Assembly (NCBI RefSeq): GCF_003171515.1
Contig: NC_089394.1
Span: forward strand, 2,294,001-2,358,000
DNA length: 64,000 bases
Source: Pyrenophora tritici-repentis
Taxonomy: Eukaryota; Ascomycota; Dothideomycetes; Pleosporales; Pleosporaceae
Reading direction: 5' to 3'
Part shown: positions 48,201 to 58,376 of the stretch, piece by piece
How the letters are laid out: each line of letters begins with the position of its first letter
Position numbering within the stretch: position 1 is the first letter of the stretch
Translations under genes and position numbers: made by a program
Notes under the pieces: model-generated
The model's input: only the letters and a program-made list of their open reading frames with translations
Database searches by the model: none
What the model was told of the DNA's origin: nothing

Positions 48201-51200
48201 GAACATCGTGGCCCATGTCGTTTCGATGACAGATACATGAGTAGCGCTGGCGACTCTAGGACAAAGCTCTTTACTGGTGAGATCCCAGAAGCTCCAGGCT
48301 GGCATCTCCATCTCATCCAATACGTGCATACAGATCACAGTACTCTCGACGACAACGTCATTATCCTGTATGCCATTCTCTCGTACCGAATGTCGCTTGT
48401 TTCTTTCGAGAAAGTTGCCAAGCTCTTCGATGCTGTGTCGTACGAGATTGTTCACAACTGTCTTTGATACACTCTCGACCAGAGTTTTGGTCCCCATTTG
48501 GCTGCTTGGATCAACAATGGTATGCTGCGCGATGCGGTATAGTTGTTGACTCATAACAAGCAGATAGGTCATGGTGCGTAAAGCACACTGCCCATTGGCA
48601 GGACTTAGACCGCCAACCAGGTCACTGGCAATCAATATGCCATCGAAGATCAACTGGCAAAGGTGGGTAAGCTTGACCACACAGTCTTTTCTGTCAATCG
48701 GATCCAAGAAGCTCAAATAATCGGAGATGTACATAATGAGCGATCGTACCAATGCAGACATATGGAGCAAACCGTCTTGTACTGGTGATGTACTTGTATC
48801 GGAGGTATGGACTTCTGTGGGCGCCAACGCGGACCTGACCAGATCGGACAATCTAGAAGATAACTCGTCGTTCCAGGGACCGCATCTGACTGATTGACCG
48901 AAATGGCTAATGGTAAAGTGACCGGCGCTGTCTTCAAGGTCGCGACCATTCGGCTTGTCAACGGACAGTGCCCGTCGAAATTCCTCGGACCCAATGAAGG
49001 TAGATGAGTGAAAGTACGTATCAGACGCCAGCGAGTGTACATCAAATGTAATAGGGTATCGCGTGCCATAAGGGCCCAAGCCATTGAGCACAGGTAGGTT
49101 ATGCTCCGATACCGCTTCTGGCAGTTGAACAACATCGACGTTTTTTAGTACCTCTTGAACGGCTGGCTCACTGGGCTGACGATATTCTCTTGAATCGACA
49201 TCAATCCTTTTGGCTGTAGGCTTTCTTTTCAGCCGTCTTTTAACGGTGGGGCCTGGTTCTCTGGGACCCTCGGTAGCTCGCTCACCTATATCCTTGGCAG
49301 AAGGAAGTGGTGGTAATTCGGCACTGTCATCTGCAAGATATCGTGCTAATTGAGGATTTACGAAATGCTGATCATTGGGAAGCTGAGGGCCAAATCGTTG
49401 ATCGGCACGCAGGAGTCCCTTCTCAAACGCAACTTTCCTGTGGTCACGACCAAAGTCATCCTCATCACCCTCTAACTGAGCTGTTCTGAAAGGAAGTGAT
49501 CCCTTGTGGGCTGCTCGTGCAGGAGGATTGCTGGGCAGTTTGGTCTTCTTCCCTCGTTGGGCAGATTTCGACTTTTGGGTTGAAGAGCGCTGAAATATGT
49601 GAAGGCCTTGAGGAATGTTTTTACGCCGACGTGAGTTGTTCGTATCGGGCTCTGATTGTCTGTCGAGACCTTTGGCAGACATCGCATCCTTCCGCGACTG
49701 GACATCCGCATGTTGTTGATTATCGGTCCTGTTCTCCAAAGGGTGTCGGTACTTGAGTTGTTGCGATTTGGTACTTGCTTTTGGTTTCAAAGTACCCTGT
49801 CGCCATTGCTGAAGGATGACATTGGCTTCGCTTGTGTCCTCAGCGTTATACAGTCGGATTTGTTTGTTTTTGGGACTCTGACGGGCTAGGTCGGGTCTCC
49901 GGAGCGCTTGACGCCTAGCAACCTTGATGAATTGTGGCACGTTGCCACCTGCTTGAGTGGATGAAAGGTCGACATCAACCACGCTCATAGCGGGCGGTGG
50001 AGTCCGGCGAAGCGTCTTAGGAGCACCGGATTTTCTCCTGCCCAACTGACCAATAGACGACTGTTTCCCATGACCAGCAGCCCTTGTGACATTACTAGAG
50101 GATCTTACTTTCTTCGATTTAGCGAAGGCATCTGCGAGCTTCGTCTGTCTTTTCCGCTTTGCGCCAGTCCCTCCAAGTGTAGGGAGAGGTAAATGATCAT
50201 GCTCCATGTCTGATAAGTTGTCGTCGTCGGCGTAGCGACTATCAAAAATCGCAGCTAGCGCAGACGCATCTTCCACAGTAGCTTGGACATCATGTCTACG
50301 ACGCGAGACAGGTGGTGCTCTAAGTCCGTCTTCAGATTCGTCAGATATGACAACAGGGTCTTTAGAAGGTGTATTGGAAGCTGAGAGTTGCCGGGGTCGG
50401 CCGACAGGCTTTCTGACCCGTTGGGCGACTCCGCGTAAAGGCTCTGTCGGTTCTGGGGAAGGAGCAACATTCGCTCGTTCACGTGCACGTTGTTGAGCTT
50501 GTCGCCGCTCTTGTGCCTGTCGATCAAATCTCAACCACGATGCCGGCAAGACACCCTTGATCTTTCTGCCCACGTGCTGCAACTCATTGTCACTTTGCTC
50601 TGCTTCACTGCCAGACTCGGCGGAAGATGAGCTATCAGTGATGATAACCCTGGTAGGCCGGCGAAGCTCGCTGCCAGACCTTTGAACGCTACGTGGGACT
50701 GGATCAGAGTCGGATTCGGGTAACTGTTGAGGATCCTCCTGCATCACAGAAGATGTTGATGGCGTAGGCAGATTTGGAAGTGGGGTCATCACCCGAAGCC
50801 CACCAACCGGACGAGCTGGTCTATTCCCATTCAACGGCGGACTACTTGAATCTGGTGGTGAATTTGGAGGCATTGACCATATGTCATTTGGCAGATCTGC
50901 ATCTTCGAAAATGCTCCTCGGTGGTGCATCAGCTTGTGTGGATGCAAAGTTGAGCTTCCGGCGCTTGGCTGCGTGTGGATGGCGGAGCTGGGTAGCAGGA
51001 GGACGTCTGTTGGGCGCAGAAACAGGAAGACGAATTGTAGTTATGCTGTGCGCATCTTTTCTTTGGTGCGGCACTACAGGTGTAGAGACCGGGATTTCGG
51101 CGTCAGGGGGGCTACTTCTTGGACTATGATCTGGATTGAATTCCTGCTCCTGGGACTCATCATTCTGATGCCTAGGATGGCGTTGGGGGGACTGTGAACG

Positions 51201-52028
51201 TGCCCTTCGCACTGGTTTTAAACCTCTACTCTCCACCTTTCTTCGATACATCTGGTCCTCTAATACATAGGGATGCAATTGGATGGGCTTCCGCTGGCGA
51301 AACTCGCGTCCTGCCCTATCATCGGCGATTTGCCTCTGTAAAGCGGTTGAGGAAGGTATAACTACCTGAACTGCAGTACGGCGATGGGGCATGACGAATG
51401 AGAGGGGCGGCGACTCTATATCCGTAGGTGGGTCTGAGAGATCATCGTCAGAGTTGTCTGACAAAGGCGCAATACCAAAATCATTCAAGGCGTTCGGGGC
51501 TTGTGCGTTATTCCCTGTATTATCTGCAAACGCTACGTGAGGTGGAATTGTCGGGGTTGATGTGAATTGCGAAGGCAAATTAACGCCGTCATTGAGTTGA
51601 GGTATCGACACTGCAGAACTTGGCTGAAGATTCGGGCATGATGAAGGTGGAGGCAGAGGAGGTGGCAGTATTCGTCGAGTCTTTGGCGTAGGGGAGCTTT
51701 GTAGCGGGTCGGGGCTCTCTGTAGGCACTCGGGGCGTGAATGGTGAAGGCGTAGGACGTCGCAGCGAGATCTGTTTCGTAGGCGTCTTAACAGTAGTCTC
51801 CTCCTTTTCTGACTGTTTGATATTTCCAGTGGCATAGCTGTTGGCTCCACCATCTTTCCTGTTCTCTTGGACCACTTTTGTTGTCGTCTCATGCTCGGCG
51901 CTACCTTGGACGCGCTCGACGCGTCCACTCAAGGCTGCATTGTGCTCGGAAGCCTGACTCTCAAGCTGCGACTCATCCTCCTCTTCATCCGAGTCCTGGA
52001 CAAATCCTTTCTGTCGCCATTTGGACAT
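45294..52028 (-). CDS. MUS7: Mus7/Mms22-family replication-fork repair protein
   Basis: One uninterrupted exon, 2244 aa from ATG 52028. An in-frame ATG at 52100 would add 24 residues, but MSKWRQKGFVQDSDEEEDE is the family-like start. The N-terminal 900 residues are disordered and Ser/Pro/Arg-rich with phospho-site-like acidic-Ser clusters (DSDEEEDE, SDNSDDD), NLS-like GAKRKRQTK and a QTKLADAF segment. The C-terminal half is helical and holds the Mus7/Mms22 region: SLTIEQSENSFHITLKCLAL, NHHDLASTLYWAAPSACRP, LVNHESSHREACRVSVRAW. In yeasts Mms22 works with the cullin Rtt101 and Mms1, and in fission yeast Mus7 with Mms1, in repair of broken or stalled forks. It is nuclear. Such a long intron-free frame in an intron-rich genome is notable but not damaging. 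Confidence 0.85.
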   Translation of the reverse strand: MSKWRQKGFVQDSDEEEDESQLESQASEHNAALSGRVERVQGSAEHETTTKVVQENRKDGGANSYATGNIKQSEKEETTVKTPTKQISLRRPTPSPFTPRVPTESPDPLQSSPTPKTRRILPPPLPPPSSCPNLQPSSAVSIPQLNDGVNLPSQFTSTPTIPPHVAFADNTGNNAQAPNALNDFGIAPLSDNSDDDLSDPPTDIESPPLSFVMPHRRTAVQVVIPSSTALQRQIADDRAGREFRQRKPIQLHPYVLEDQMYRRKVESRGLKPVRRARSQSPQRHPRHQNDESQEQEFNPDHSPRSSPPDAEIPVSTPVVPHQRKDAHSITTIRLPVSAPNRRPPATQLRHPHAAKRRKLNFASTQADAPPRSIFEDADLPNDIWSMPPNSPPDSSSPPLNGNRPARPVGGLRVMTPLPNLPTPSTSSVMQEDPQQLPESDSDPVPRSVQRSGSELRRPTRVIITDSSSSAESGSEAEQSDNELQHVGRKIKGVLPASWLRFDRQAQERRQAQQRARERANVAPSPEPTEPLRGVAQRVRKPVGRPRQLSASNTPSKDPVVISDESEDGLRAPPVSRRRHDVQATVEDASALAAIFDSRYADDDNLSDMEHDHLPLPTLGGTGAKRKRQTKLADAFAKSKKVRSSSNVTRAAGHGKQSSIGQLGRRKSGAPKTLRRTPPPAMSVVDVDLSSTQAGGNVPQFIKVARRQALRRPDLARQSPKNKQIRLYNAEDTSEANVILQQWRQGTLKPKASTKSQQLKYRHPLENRTDNQQHADVQSRKDAMSAKGLDRQSEPDTNNSRRRKNIPQGLHIFQRSSTQKSKSAQRGKKTKLPSNPPARAAHKGSLPFRTAQLEGDEDDFGRDHRKVAFEKGLLRADQRFGPQLPNDQHFVNPQLARYLADDSAELPPLPSAKDIGERATEGPREPGPTVKRRLKRKPTAKRIDVDSREYRQPSEPAVQEVLKNVDVVQLPEAVSEHNLPVLNGLGPYGTRYPITFDVHSLASDTYFHSSTFIGSEEFRRALSVDKPNGRDLEDSAGHFTISHFGQSVRCGPWNDELSSRLSDLVRSALAPTEVHTSDTSTSPVQDGLLHMSALVRSLIMYISDYLSFLDPIDRKDCVVKLTHLCQLIFDGILIASDLVGGLSPANGQCALRTMTYLLVMSQQLYRIAQHTIVDPSSQMGTKTLVESVSKTVVNNLVRHSIEELGNFLERNKRHSVRENGIQDNDVVVESTVICMHVLDEMEMPAWSFWDLTSKELCPRVASATHVSVIETTWATMFTFLPFNEIDVSGIPLRSRRETFQNDNWTCIRDLLRRLFELYPSTYRKHSSSLNDYVRANLARGHRLMTYWHWRRPELMLNVVIDFFRTNGLKSLRREAGGGSVPFLNNLVAEQSLTIEQSENSFHITLKCLALGLQGMKDAYPEKKVRSFVFRTVPNHGRAYPKDQPLDEENLVALRNHHDLASTLYWAAPSACRPNLGNIRDLVNHESSHREACRVSVRAWANLAAFQLSTDEPYSSAQPFALWHKDIMHQTLKQYKLAKSEADDYLKSGVLDGTTDVSMVMVRQTMERNQEQVIATLRDSIAGMKKVTQNANDQSFLRLFLIDSDIMHLLELPLFEDRRLASVIRDTLQLLQVFTALQKTKSKGEVSQQTSEESQDYGDFPDMDDLDGVALDVPARAAQESGLDFIHKPLWHLLSNAFGAENPPDENLLLDCVDTWIRIAECQVASGERSWPYFLESFSPVSWGQLRQTEQTRKFSPYFMAAIVDRDAAVYEEHRHEFFHALLTCLVERESMLRFQSKLLLAIARTDDNHYLMQNLPFFRDLDTGEWDITPDTLRSRRLNLISSILSNIRDHVLTTSLSDSAHVSELKRSYASMLKDFMTTMRHNYQQLRQGTTVTGAYVEFVQKIVQFLKQYTSDICPVLPFFTDSVAFPLPAADPTYVVARLCGYAPKLLDPATAKQLSVFVQTVAQQAAADTQQTYLVNQLRTALCTNEAPTADRIALRDVLLQSIFPVYIEESFSSTTAFVIAGPLLSALPSILDTLLFDLRVTNPDNLATVVNCMVAISHAFIRGTEKLKPQALREPHVLAAIRYMCQAMLSLLPTLEYVCARSCDGAMISQPPQLVAYFHEFTAFLTHVLRGDQIAALEVGVPHYSASAHTSPSSKHTIDLLSFTRRSLVDGLRTNWSQNGDGAVFFGQSNARREVVFDIGFVEEERGKLERGVGNLREMIEALWGEWMEERGCADFMVV

Positions 52029-52228
52029 TTGGGCGCGCCTGCATATCTTAATTCCGTTCGAGGTCGGCGGGGCGAGGTTTGAAGTGCAGGTTGAAGGCAT
52101 GTCGCGTTAACCCGTGCCCGCTTAGCGCGTACTTGAGCGGCAAGGCCGAACTTTCTGCCCGCGGAAGTGCTTTCGTCATACACGTTCGAGCCAGACAACA
52201 TAGTCGATTCACACAACGATCGGGCGAA
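52029..52228. promoter_or_regulatory. Short bidirectional promoter
   Basis: Two hundred bases separate the divergent starts of the Mus7/Mms22-like gene (52028, minus) and the small hydrophobic-start gene (52229, plus). Both promoters must share this space. No TATA box is obvious. Confidence 0.6.
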
Positions 52229-52636
52229 ATGGCGGGACGTATTCTTCCGGTTGCATTGACGACTATAGTGGGTGTTTCGATTGGAGTTGCGACCTTCGAT
52301 GGAGAATTCAAGAAGCAAAGAATAGCACGGCTGGAGGAAGAATACAAGCGGTACATGCTCCACGCTCGTGCCTTCTCTAGCTTTCACTCACCCTCTTTTA
52401 GAGAACTTGCGGCTGCCTCTGCATCAAATGCGGCCGGATCTTCGCCTGCCGCCACCAATGCATCCGCCGCTGCAACGCCCGAACAGCTTCAGGCCCACAA
52501 GGCACGGGCAGTCGCCTCTGCCCCAGCTGACAACTCGTGGTCAAATATACTCGGATTGTGGGCATGGAAGCAAGACCCAAAGGCGCAGGCAGTACCCGTA
52601 TCGAACAAGAATGAAGATGCAAAGGGAAAGCCCTGA
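52229..52636 (+). CDS. Small protein with N-terminal membrane segment
   Basis: ATG at 52229 (MAGRILPVALTTIVGVSIGV), stop at 52634-52636. Unspliced, the frame is 135 aa. A likely 51-nt intron at 52351-52401 (GTACAT donor, TTTTAG acceptor, no stop, phase kept) would give 118 aa joining EEEYKR directly to ELAAASASN. Features are one N-terminal hydrophobic segment (residues 5-21), then ATFDGEFKKQRIARLEEEYKR, which looks like a charged amphipathic helix. An Ala/Ser-rich linker follows, then SWSNILGLWAWKQDPKAQ. The layout suggests a small membrane protein, possibly of the mitochondrial inner membrane, but I do not recognise the family. The 3' end lies 24 nt from the converging BET4 stop. Confidence 0.7.
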   Translation: MAGRILPVALTTIVGVSIGVATFDGEFKKQRIARLEEEYKRYMLHARAFSSFHSPSFRELAAASASNAAGSSPAATNASAAATPEQLQAHKARAVASAPADNSWSNILGLWAWKQDPKAQAVPVSNKNEDAKGKP

Positions 52637-52659
52637 TGGCTACTACCATTGTACAACTA

Positions 52660-53824
52660 TCAAAGATTCAGTCGTTTCTCTAGGTCGTCCCACCGTCCCC
52701 GTCGCAGCGGATCCAAACGCTTCAACTCGTTCAGCCACAGCCTCATATCTCTTGTTGTGAATGACCCGGTACCACTCTCGACATCCATATACGCTTCCGC
52801 GAGCCCGAGAAGTGCCTCGTATATCCATTTGCAATCTGCTTCGTCCTCCAATATCTCCCTTATATACTCCATTTCGTGCTCATAGTACTGCTGTCGCTCG
52901 CCGTTGGTTAGATCTTGAACGATGAGCTGGTCCTGAGGACATGAATCAGACAAAACTGAAAGTAGATATTGGTGGTAGAACCATATGGATTGGTCGAATG
53001 GGTCGGTATTGATGGCCTCGCAAATCAAAGATAATTCCGAGTTGAGGAAGGCGCGACGTGCCTTTGCGTCTGCATTGCGATCGCGAAGAATCCGGGGAAT
53101 GAGCTGACTGCGGTTGTGCCAGGCGGAAAAGTTGGAGAGATTAGTCTTGATCATCTTGGTTGTATATTCGAATTCGGACTCTGCAAGGCTCTTTTGCTCT
53201 GTAGAAGCCTCAGAAGAGGTCAAGCGTTCGATTTGCGAAACCACGATTCGCCTATACCCCCATGCATGAAAATTTCGACTGTCTGCATGGAGCATCTTGT
53301 TTATTAATTGTAGTTCGCCCGACCAAAGCTTACGTGCTGCTTCCGCCCCCATAAGGGCTTCTCCCTTGCGTAGGAGCCAGTCGCGATGATTCCATATCCA
53401 GTAACACTTGGGGTACTTGCGCAGCAGCGAAAATGTGAGCTGCAGATCACCTTGTAACAACTTGTCTGGTGGTTGCTCCGGAGATTCCTCTGCGACGAGA
53501 GACAGTAAGACGCGCCTTCGGTGGTTCCATATCGTATAGTATTCGGGATTCTCGTTCAACAATGTTGTAACCAAGCCTAGGACTTCTACAGTATACTGCT
53601 TCTCTGCGATCTGTGCGGACAGTCAGTTGTGATTTACTGCACTGCCGACAATACATGCCCTCAAGTTCACCAGATCTACCAGACTTCTGTATTCGGTAAT
53701 TTGTTGGAGTTCTTTCTGTCGCACCTCTTCTGATCGTACGACAGGGCCTGCTCCGCGCGATATTCCGTGCTACATGTGTCAGTGTATGGCTTCAGCCAAT
53801 ACCAGTTGAACTCACGCTTGCCAT
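52660..53824 (-). CDS. BET4: Rab geranylgeranyltransferase alpha subunit
   Basis: Three exons read right to left: 53824-53816, 53769-53680 and 53610-52660. They total 1050 nt, 349 aa. The first coding exon is just ATG-Ala-Ser (9 nt). Introns are 46 and 69 nt. Five prenyltransferase-alpha (PFTA) repeats are visible: YYTIWNHRRRVLL, CYWIWNHRDWLL, NFHAWGYRRIVV, NFSAWHNRSQLI and QSIWFYHQYLL. Two have the classic WNHR and all have the central aromatic. The N-terminus (RQKELQQITEYRSL) matches the family's leading helix. The enzyme, with a beta subunit and Rab escort protein, adds geranylgeranyl groups to Rab GTPases in the cytosol. Length fits a fungal alpha subunit without the LRR/Ig extension of animals. 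No damage seen. Confidence 0.93.
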
Positions 53825-54142
53825 AGTTGCTTTGTGCCCGCTGCGTTGGCGTTCGCTGCTTCCCCAAGGTGCAGCCTCGGGGAGAGGTTGCCCCACCATG
53901 CGCACAGAGCTCCTACCCCCACTTCATCCCTCACGGAAGGTTGCCCTTCACACTCCATCTGTCAACCCTACATAGCCGCAAAATCCTAGCCATATCACAA
54001 CTATCATTGCCATTACTAACCCAGCAGTACTAACCAGGATACCAGGCGGCCACAGCCCGTGTCCGAACTTCCCTCCTCCAAGTAGCTTCCTATGCGCTGA
54101 AGCCTCCAGTCTCATCCTCCAGTTCATTCATCTTACCCCAAC
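53825..54142. promoter_or_regulatory. Divergent promoter, BET4 and Cdc20-family gene
   Basis: A 318-nt head-to-head spacer containing the upstream regions of BET4 (minus) and the WD40 gene (plus). The right half is CA/CT-rich. No specific element is claimed. Confidence 0.5.
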
Positions 54143-57028
54143 ATGAATAACACTGACGACGAAACATCTCCATTCAATTCCGGTTACCTCACGCCGCCCT
54201 TGTCGCCTACCAAGACTGCCAGCACTGAAGACTGGACGTCACCTAGGACGCCTGCTTCGCCCCGCAAGAGTCGCAGCTGCCTCTTCTTCCGGGACATTGA
54301 TAGTGCCATAGACGACCCACATCTGACCTCGCCACCACTCTCTCCTACCCAGTTTAAACTCGTCCCTCATCTCGAGGCACTTTCGGTTCCAGACCTGAGT
54401 CCAACTAACCGCGAGTCCATTTCCGCACAATCCACTCATGTTACACTAGCAACAGAACAAGAAGAGACGAATAACGACCAATCTCTTTCGTATCGCTCTT
54501 GCGTGCTCACTCGCTTTCATACACGTTCATCGCCTGTCACAGGCGACCGTTCTCTTGATAACGAGGTTCCGATTTCGACGTTTAGAATACATTGTCCAAC
54601 CACATTGTGGAATGCGTCACCTCCGTGCAAGCGGAGACACAGCAATTGCAGTTCTTCAGACAGTACAGCGGAGAGTTTGGACCTTGCGCCTTCCCTCTTA
54701 CCAAGTCCTACTACAACGGTCATTACAGACGAAAGCCCGAGCTTACCAAACACACATCACACTGATACATCTACTGAGGAAATCTCTTCTCCGAGTAAAC
54801 TCAACAGATTCCCCATCCGTTATGCCACCTCTCCCTTGAGACCAAGTCAATGGGTAGCAAGAGGTGGCTTGCTGGCACCGCCTCGCCAGAGTCAATCAAG
54901 CACTCCGGATCGTTTCATCGCTGGCCGACGGCCACTACCTATAGTGCGCGAAAGCTTCGAGCTCAACAATCCTATGGAACGTCGGAACAAAGAGCACACC
55001 GTCAGCCGTGGTACTCGTGTAGGTCAAGATGCTTTCAGTCGCCGGCTACGTAGAAGCGGCAGGATAAATAACGAGCTACGAGGACTCCGAGAAGCTAATT
55101 CAGTAATATCGGAAAGAGCAAGTGCATACAGAAGGAACGTCAACTTTAGGCACAGATCTATCACTCTAAGTGCTCGCCAAATCAGCACTGGTGCTGTCTG
55201 GAATGTTGGTGGGCCATCTGCTGTAAGCGATACGGTGGTAGGTGTATCTACTGGCAGAGGTAGGATGCTCGGTAGTGGAACAAATGCGCCGCTGTACAAG
55301 TCTGCTTTTCTCAACCGAGCGGACCCTGAAGCAGAACTAGAAGCCTACGAGCGACGTCTCGCTCTGGCGCTCGATGTGGACCAGACCGATCGGATATTCC
55401 AACATTCGTCACTCCCAGCTCCCCAGTCCCCATCACATGGTGGTCCGGTGCCACAAACAACGCATACCTGGCGCGATGGGGCTTGGGTAAACGACGAAGA
55501 ACTTGCGTGTTTGTCTACTTGATTCCCGATATTTTGTATTTTCTTGATGCTAATCATAGGACAAAGCGTCTCGCCAACCTACAGCAAGAAATAGACCAGT
55601 ACCGATTTTACCGTTCAGATATGTCCCTAGGTATGTAACGAGATCTACAGACTGATGTGATTTACAGTTCTCGATGCTCCTAACCTTCGCGATGATTATT
55701 ACTGCACCTTGCTAGCATACTCGTTCACTTCAAAATGCCTGGCTGTGGGTCTCGGGAACTTCGTGCATCTGTGGTCCGAGCGAAGTGGTGTGAACACCCC
55801 AGAGTCGCTCAACTCTGTTCCAGCGAATGGATCTCCGGATAACCAGCACGTCACGTCCTTGGACTTTTCATCTACAATAGGCGGACAAGCAATTCTTGCT
55901 GTTGGCAGAGCTGACGGTCGGATTTCACTCTGGAGTCCGTTTGACTCGGAACCACGTTTTGACGCTACGCAACCAAAACCGGTATCTTGTGTATCCTGGA
56001 GGCCGACTGTCGTTCAGCGCTCTTCTCTGCGTGACAAAGCATTGTCCGTACCCACCGAAGAACTGCTCATTGGAGACGAAGCAGGATACATATACTTCTA
56101 CAGTGTAGAATGGCCCTCGGAAAACCAGAGTGCGCTTTTTGGCTGGCACGGAGCTATGACACTTCTTGCTCGCCTGAAGATCCACACTCAGCAGATTTGT
56201 GGACTCGCATGGTCGTCAACGGGTGAGCTCTTCGCCAGCGGAGGAAACGATAACAATTGTAACCTGTTCGAGACCAAGAAAGTGCTCCAGCCAAGTAGCT
56301 CAAGCGAGAACGGATCAGCTGTTGTTGATGTCCGCGAGGGCCCTCGTGGTGAATCCATCTACACAGTCTCTAATCGTGCCAACGATCCTGTCCTCCATCT
56401 TGCCCAATCAATAGCAAAACATACATGGACACTCAATGCCGCCGTCAAAGCGATGGCATTTTGTCCTTGGCAACGCGGACTCATCGCCATCGGAGGCGGT
56501 TCCAACGATCGTTGCATCCACTTTTACCATACCCGTTCGGGCACTTGTCTTGCTACCATTGACTGCGCCGCCCAAGTCACAAGCCTCATCTGGTCTCGCA
56601 CACGTCGGGAAATCGCAGCCACATTCGGCTTTGCTCAACCCGAGCATCCATACCGCGTCGCCGTCTTTGCGTGGCCCAGCTGCGAGCAGGTCGTGGCCGT
56701 GCCGTGGTATGACGAGAACCGTGCACTATGTGCAGTCGCTTACCCCGGTGGCCCTACGAGAGGTCCACACAGTACGGATGAAGACCGCGATGGCGGGCGA
56801 GCGAAAGGTGAAGATGGTGTCTGGTCGCGACGAGGGGTAGAGGAAGGCTGCATCGTGGTTGCAGCTAGCGATATGGCGATTCGATTCCATGAGATATGGA
56901 GCGACCGGAAAGGCAGTGTGGGCTCAGGCCTGTTGGGGAGCGGGGCTATGGGGTTACTTGGGGGGAGCGATATTCTTGAAGGCCCCTACGCGGGTGGTAT
57001 AGAGAGACAGGGTGCTGTGATTAGATGA
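54143..57028 (+). CDS. Cdc20/Cdh1-family APC/C activator
   Basis: Three exons, 54143-55506, 55560-55630 and 55668-57028, total 2796 nt, 931 aa. Introns are 53 nt (GTGTTT...TAG) and 37 nt (GTATGT...CAG). Splicing joins MSL to VLDAPNLRDDYY, the typical entry to the WD40 domain. Three family hallmarks are present: a C-box-like DRFIAGR near residue 254; a seven-blade WD40 domain from about 480 (FVHLWSE, RISLWSPF, ICGLAWSSTGELFASGGND, AFCPWQRGLIAIGGG); and the C-terminal Ile-Arg tail (AVIR-stop) that docks on the APC/C. These proteins bring substrates to the anaphase-promoting complex. The long Ser/Pro-rich N-terminus and divergent blades suggest a meiotic Ama1/Mfr1-type activator rather than Cdc20 or Cdh1 itself; that subtype is inference. 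Confidence 0.85.
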
Positions 57029-57459
57029 AGAGGTAGGTAAGTAGGCGTCGGGTCCTACCTAGACTGGCACCTGTGCGTTGAGACTATCAAAGGTTCTGCC
57101 TATTCCTTACCATGTATGATTCTGGGATGTGGGCTACGAGCATGGTCCGTCCCATCTAAAGGAATACAGTAAAGGGATATAGTAGTAACATCAAAGTGCT
57201 TTGGCAGAACCTACACGTCTTCACAGCAATCACAAAAACACATTGATGACCGCCCAACAAGTGGTAGTGCAAACATTTAAGCCGGTCGTGAAGTGATGCA
57301 ATTGTTTATTGAGACAACTGCCTTAAGCAGTCAGTGGTATGAGAAGCGCCTATCCCTAGAATGCCCGAAGTTTTCATTCAGAAGGAACCCACACCGATGT
57401 TTTCGTGCCGGCGCCAATATAATCATTTCACGACCCAATCATGAACTCATGACTATCCT
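57029..57459. other. Convergent 3' spacer
   Basis: 431 nt between the converging WD40 gene and RPS6, presumably 3' UTRs. No gene recognised. Confidence 0.6.
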
Positions 57460-58376
57460 CTAGTGCTTCATGGAAGACGCCCTCCTCTTGCGGGCCTCGT
57501 CGTGTGCGGCCTTGGACTCGTTGATGCGCTTGGAAAGGATCTGAGCGTACTCGTTCTATCTCATGATTAGCTTGGATTCCTAATGTAGTAATAGGTTGTA
57601 CTTACGGCAGCATCCTTGGAAGCTTCCGCACGGCGGCGCTTGAGTGCGATGCGGTGACGCTTGTGCTGGAGGCGCTGAGGAGTAACCAGACGCTGGATCT
57701 TGGGGGCCTTGGTGTATGGCTTGGCACCCTCCTTCTTGGGCTGAACCTCACGGCGGATGACGAACTTGCGGACCTACGATTACAATTGTTAGAACTTCAT
57801 ACCTTTGTAACTTCTAGGCTCACTTCTCGCTCAGACTCAATACGCTGCTTGGAGCAGGAATGAGGAGACTCAATCCGCTATGCGAAGCAGGATTGGCGAA
57901 GAAGCTATGAGAAAACTCACATCATCTTCCTTGCTGAGACCGAAGAAGCGGCGGATCTTGGTCGCGCGCTTGGGACCGAGGCGCTTGGGGTGGACGACGT
58001 CGGTCAGGCCGGGAATGTCCTCGTCACCCTTCTTGACGATGCTGAGGGCAAGGACGGAGAGGTCCATGCCGACAATGCAACCGCGAACGGACTTCCTCTT
58101 GCGCTCACCAGTGCGGCGGGGGCGGTAGCAGGAGTGGCCGTCAGCGAGCAGGAGACGGACACGAGTGGGGTGCATGACACCCTGCTTCATGGGGAAACCT
58201 TGCTTGTCGTTTCCTCCGGTGATCCTCATGATGTAGCCCTTGAACTCGTCGCCGATGCTGTCGCCAGGAACCTCATGGCCCATACGGCGGTCCATGAAGA
58301 CGCGGAGCTTGCGCTCATCGTCGACCTCGATCATCTTTTGGGTGCCATTGTTGGGGTAGGAGATGTTGAGCTTCAT
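57460..58376 (-). CDS. RPS6: 40S ribosomal protein S6 (eS6)
   Basis: Three exons read right to left: 58376-57921, 57773-57606 and 57555-57460. They total 720 nt, 239 aa, the usual length. The protein begins [14 protein letters not shown] and contains [62 protein letters not shown] and [17 protein letters not shown]. It ends [10 protein letters not shown], keeping the Arg-Arg-x-Ser-Ser site phosphorylated downstream of TOR. Introns are 147 and 50 nt. The first is longer than most here and has a clear CTAAC branch; no snoRNA box was convincing in it. Highly expressed housekeeping gene. Confidence 0.97.

Noticed and set aside
52029..52100. Upstream in-frame ATG for the Mus7/Mms22-like gene
   Set aside because: The extra 24 residues look unlike the family; MSKWRQKGFVQDSDEEEDE at 52028 is the natural start.
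57774..57920. snoRNA inside the long RPS6 intron
   Set aside because: No convincing C box or D box pair was visible on the sense strand.
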